Assembly: GCA_029204225.1 (NCBI GenBank)
Contig: CM055095.1
Span: forward strand, 72,337,490-72,401,489
DNA: 64,000 nucleotides
From: Diphasiastrum complanatum
Lineage: Eukaryota; Streptophyta; Lycopodiopsida; Lycopodiales; Lycopodiaceae
Direction of reading: 5' to 3'
Both the position numbers and the translations under genes were made by a program. Shown here piece by piece: positions 60,351-64,000 of this stretch. Position 1 is the first letter of the stretch. Each line of letters begins with the position of its first letter. The notes beneath the pieces are model-generated. The model was not told where the DNA came from. It made no database searches and was given only the letters and a program-made list of their open reading frames with translations.

Positions 60351-60977
60351 GAATGTTTAGAATAAATGGGGTTTGGCCGTATGTGGCTGACTGTTGTTAT
60401 GTAATTTTTGGCAGTAGATGAGGCAACATTTAGTGTCTAAAAAAAGTGTAAAGAACAGCCCCAGCCGTATATGGCGAGAATACGTATTGTAATTTTGATA
60501 CATCTGATGAATTAATGTATGGTGTATATATTGTGGTATCGCAAATCAGTATGGATCCGCGGTACCACAGTGGATCCGCGGTACCGGGATCCCGGATCCG
60601 AGTACCGCTGTATATATATATATATATATCCTGCGGTACTGGGTACCGCGGGACCATACTGGTACCACGGTACCACAATATAATATATTATTTAATATTT
60701 AATTTTTTTTACTAAACCTACCCGCCCCCCTCGCATTTCATCCGAAATTTTTTTGCGCCCTCCTCCGCCCTGCCATCGCTGCTATTTCCGCCTGCCTGCC
60801 TTCGATTCCTTGCGTCGCCCCTCGCCCACGCAACGCCCTGCCTTGCATCTGACTTGCTTCGCCCTGCCTTCGCCCATTTTCAACGTCTCTCCAACAGTGA
60901 ACCCTGCTATTTTTTTTCCAATCCATCCTTCCAGCTTTAGCTTCATCTGCATTTTTTCCCTAGTTTTCTCCATCGCA

Positions 60978-63900
60978 ATGGTGCAATCCGACCTTTCCGG
61001 ACTGTGGGACGAGGTAGACATTGTCAGGGGGGTTGCCGACAAGTCCAACAAGACCGGTCAGAAGATCGTGCGTTGTCGATATACTCTCGTCGAATTTGCT
61101 GCGTCCCTCACTCGCCTTAAAGGCCACTTGCTCGGTGCATGTGCCAAAAATGGTGCCACCTTAAATGCTGCCCCTTGTGGAAGCATGTCCATCCCCGACA
61201 GGCAGCGACTACTGGACACCTACGGGCCGCGGCTCGTGGCGGGGGAGAACACCATTTCGGAGGGCGTTCTCCGGTTTTGCACCGCTCCTTGTGTGGCTGA
61301 CCCAGAGTTGCTGCCTGCTTGGCTGGCACGCACGAGGAGAGGGAGTTCATCCTCATCCCATCCCATTGCCCCTCATCCCCCTCAGACAGCTCCGCCACAC
61401 ACACCCCCATCTGCACCCATTCCGGTGGATCCCGTCCCATCGCGTCCGCCAGTTGCCACTGCGGTTCCACCACCACGTCCTGTTGCTCGCACGCCCCCAG
61501 TTTACAATTTTCTCATGGACTCTCCGCCACCCGAGCAGGTCCAGGATGCTACTGACGAGGCCTTCGAGGATGTGAATGAGATCCCTTCTTCCTTCCCTTC
61601 CCATCCGGATGACCTCCCTAGCCAGCAGTTTTCATATCCCATGCCAGATCTTGCCCCTCCACCAGTGCACCCGACTTATTCTGCTGCACCCATCCTTGCC
61701 AGTGCATCCCACTCTCCCCATTCCATGTCTACAACCGATGCATCCACTAGTGCCCAGTCTGTTGCGTCATCGTCCATTCCCGTCACGGTTGGTGCACCAT
61801 GCTGGAGGTCCACCACCCGTCGCCCACCAGGTAGAGCCCTTGTGCAGCAGCAGACCATTCGCGGCGCGCATCAGCCGCACATGGACTGAGAGACAACAAA
61901 GGCCGTGGCCAATTTGATTTACGAGTTGAACCTACCTTTTGCCATCACCGATTCTGAGCCCTTCAGAAGGGCATTCCGCCTTGCACAGTCTGTCAGCCCT
62001 AGCTGGAGAGTCCCTGGTTCAGAGGTTGTCCGCACACACATGCTGAGAGATAGGGTCGAGTCCTTGTCTAGAGAGATGAAGCCTCTACGCCGCCACTGGG
62101 CCACATATGGATGCAACATCATGTCCGATGGCTGGACTGATGTCAGGAGGAGGCCGATCCTCAACATCTTGGTCTCCAACTGCATGGGTACACAGTTTTT
62201 GAGAGCCGTGGATTGCATCGGAGAGTTCCTGCAGCTGCCCATCTTGCAGCCAGAGAGGTAAGCGGTACAGTGTTGTAATTGTTCTTTATCTTTTCAGTGT
62301 TTGCTAGTTTGTTTTTCTGTCGATGTTATGGTTTTTCCAAAATTTGCTTCGACTTCGTGCAGAATGACGGAGCTGAGGTTCATTTGGGAGACGCGCTGGA
62401 ACAACTTTCACAGGAGTATCCACAGCGTTGCACACATCTTGCATCCCCTCTTCCTCTCTCCGACACAGACAGGGAGCTCAAGTCGGATTGGCTTGGATCT
62501 ACAGGGTGGGTCCACACCTTGGCTTGGATCCTATCAGACTCATGGAGGAGCTAGCTGCATTTCATTTCGGGATGGGCACGTTCGGTCACCCGGCTGCTCA
62601 GGATCTAGAGAGGAGGCAGCTCCCCATTACCTGGTGGACCATGTTCGGTAGCACCTATCCCTCCATAAAGCGTCTTGCATTGCGGGTCCTTTCACAGGTA
62701 TGCATCTCTCATCTCATCCTCTCTTGCTGTGTTTCATTGACATTCCACCCGTGCACATGTGCTGAACCATTTCATTGCACGTACCACAGGATTGTGCTGC
62801 CTCCGTGTGTGAGCGTAATTGGAGCACATGGGAAGAAACAGACTGTCAGTGAGTCAGCTAGAGCGGTTGGTGTTCTGCAACACCAACGCACATCTCGCCA
62901 GGAGACTGCCGACCATTACGAGCGCATTGCAGGTGATGGGCTATTCTCCCATAGCATGTTGGTTGACGTCTCACTAAAATGTAGGATTCAATTTCTGATC
63001 AAGTTGTTGTTCTGACACGCTCAATTTTGACCTTGCAGACGAAGATATCTGATTTGGAGCACCAAGTTGTACGGACAACGTCCATCCCATGCCTGCAGAT
63101 GACTTGGGCACACAGTTGATGGCAAAGAGAGAGAGGGAGCTTGCTGAGATGAGAGAGAGAGAGAGCTTGGGCTTGAGCATAGAGAGCCTCCATTGTATGA
63201 GGTAGATGAGCCAGTGTCAGAGGATGAGCATGATGAGGATGAGCCCATTCGGGTTGTGTTTGCCAGATCAGAGAGGGATGCGGCAGATGATACAGGTGCA
63301 GGGCACACGCCACGGGCAGGAGTCACAGGTGCATCACGTGGCAGAGGTGGGGCACATGGCACAGGTTATACCGGGAGACAGGCAAGGCACACAGGGGGGC
63401 CCAGTGGCATACCTACCTATGTCGATATGATGGAGGAGGCTCTTGATAGAGGGCAGAGTGATTTAGATGCCGGTCCTGCAACTGCTTGGATGCGTTCAGT
63501 ACAGAGTCATGGCCATTACTACGACAACACACCAGAAGAGGCACCAGATGACTTTGATTGCACAGATTGGGAGGCCTTGAAGGGTCTACAGGGTGCACAT
63601 GATGAGCCACGGGATGAGGCACGGGTTGATTCAGGGGATGGTGCACAGGATGATTCAGGGGTTGGTGCACAGGATGAGGCCTTGAGCCTAGAGAATTTGT
63701 ATTCAGATGCCCAACTAGACGACTTGATTGCCACATTGGATTCAGAGACTCAGCAGATGCCGAGTGTCAGGGCACCAACTTCATCTCTTGCCAGCATGCC
63801 ATACACAGAGTCCCAGCCAGAGCAGCCACATGAGGTGCCTACAGTTCCTCTAGTTCCTCAGAGACCGATGCCATTCAGGCCTGCAGCCTCTCCATCGTCG

Positions 63901-64000
63901 TCCACTTCTGCAGCACCAGGTCTCCATGGCAGGCCACCATCTGTGCCCAGGTTTTCTCTTGCAGCGCCCACATCCACAGTGGCTCCTCCAGTGGCAACAC
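60978..64000 (+). mobile_element. hAT transposase gene with BED finger, internally deleted, runs off window
   Basis: Start MVQSDLSGLWDEVDIVRG at 60978. A BED-like region (GQKIVRCRYTLVEFAASLTR; LKGHLLGAC) is followed by a Pro/Ser-rich linker and one in-frame TGA (61887-61889). Then DUF659: TKAVANLIYELNLPFAITDS and WATYGCNIMSDGWTDVRRRP, to a donor at 62257. Exon 62363-62697 reads WNNFHRSIHSVAHILHPLF and, in another frame, ITWWTMFGSTYPSIKRLALR. Exon 62790-62932 has the dimerisation motif CAASVCERNWST and LVFCNTNAHLARRLPT after a frame slip. The block TDNASNC...RFAYQF, present in the minus-strand copy at 49.8-50.3 kb, is missing. From about 63148 an acidic frame stays open to the window edge. Pseudogene-like but little decayed. 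Confidence 0.82.
63148..64000 (+). CDS. Acidic C-terminal extension of the hAT transposase (partial)
   Basis: A frame open for at least 284 codons, without a stop before the window ends: LYEVDEPVSEDEHDEDEPIR, a Gly/Arg/Thr-rich stretch (GASRGRGGAHGTGYTGRQAR), PTYVDMMEEALDRGQSDLDA, WMRSVQSHGHYYDNTPEEAP, then Gly-Ala-Gln-Asp-Asp type short repeats and a Ser/Pro-rich end. It joins the transposase exons after a slip in a (GA)n run near 63150. The acidic composition parallels the short acidic last exon of the minus-strand hAT copy, but it is far longer. Role unknown. Confidence 0.5.

Larger units (their letters stand above)
59188..60676 (+). mobile_element. GGTACC-rich element with inverted ends and one ORF
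   Basis: The left end CATAGTGGCACGTGGTACCG (59188) and the right end, read in reverse as ATTGTGGTACCGTGGTACCA (ending near 60683), are similar. Both are followed inward by palindromic GGTACCGCGG-type motifs (59200-59265; 60535-60680). Inside are a tandem repeat array, a GTGAGAGGCT minisatellite and a 121-codon ORF. The structure is that of a DNA transposon, but no transposase motif is present and target duplications in the AT-rich flanks are ambiguous. CATAGT at the end is shared with the hAT MITE at 31655. It could instead be the 5' portion of the hAT element that follows. Confidence 0.5.

Overview
This window looks like nuclear DNA from a land plant with a repeat-rich, probably large genome. 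The evidence is an abscisic acid receptor of the PYR/PYL/RCAR family, conventional GT-AG introns, a 62-residue ribosomal protein eS30 of the plant type, a small spliceosomal protein gene stretched over 6.7 kb by long introns, and layers of decayed Ty1/copia, Ty3/gypsy, LINE and hAT elements. The species cannot be named from the sequence. The receptor is diverged enough that I would not assume a flowering plant.

Host genes. (1) 352-900 (+) is an intronless PYR/PYL-type ABA receptor. It has the HRL latch, but Arg at the position of the lysine that normally contacts the ABA carboxylate. (2) 5986-6884 (-) is ribosomal protein eS30 in three exons; the first contributes only four coding bases. A telo-box lies just upstream. 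(3) 26669-33381 (+) is Sm-F (SNRPF), five exons, 84 residues, complete. Its introns hold a 475-bp tandem duplication and a 793-bp hAT-type MITE with an exact 8-bp target duplication. (4) 43224-44822 (-) is the 3' half of a plant purple acid phosphatase: four intact in-phase exons carrying the last two metal-binding blocks. The 5' exons are missing and LTR sequence lies where they would be.

Mobile DNA, left to right. 7.8-13.8 kb: a minus-strand copia element apparently split by a plus-strand copia element. The inner element carries a clean in-place inversion of the segment between protease and integrase. 13.8-15.2 kb: a gag fragment. 15.2-16.9 kb: a minus-strand copia fragment. 18.5-19.3 kb: an unrecognised protein with one in-frame TAG. 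19.9-23.6 kb: a (GA)n tract, then a degenerate plus-strand copia element with its 3' LTR. 24.0-26.2 and 34.6-36.3 kb: two inverted copies of one LINE-associated repeat that bracket Sm-F. 37.7-40.4 kb: a minus-strand copia remnant between two copies of an AAGGYGCCTT-rich minisatellite. 45.0-48.0 kb: rearranged copia-type LTRs and a leader duplication. 48.6-57.0 kb: a minus-strand hAT transposase gene split by a fairly intact Ty3/gypsy element with a chromodomain. 57.0-58.8 kb: a LINE tail ending at a (CT)n tract. 59.2-60.7 kb: a GGTACC-rich element carrying an 84/85-bp tandem repeat and a 121-residue charged ORF. 61.0-64.0 kb: a plus-strand hAT transposase with internal loss, running off the window.

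The host genes are unrelated housekeeping, signalling and phosphatase genes; nothing indicates that they act together. The most unusual material is the variant ABA receptor, the in-place copia inversion, the ORF-bearing GGTACC element and its possible link to the hAT elements.
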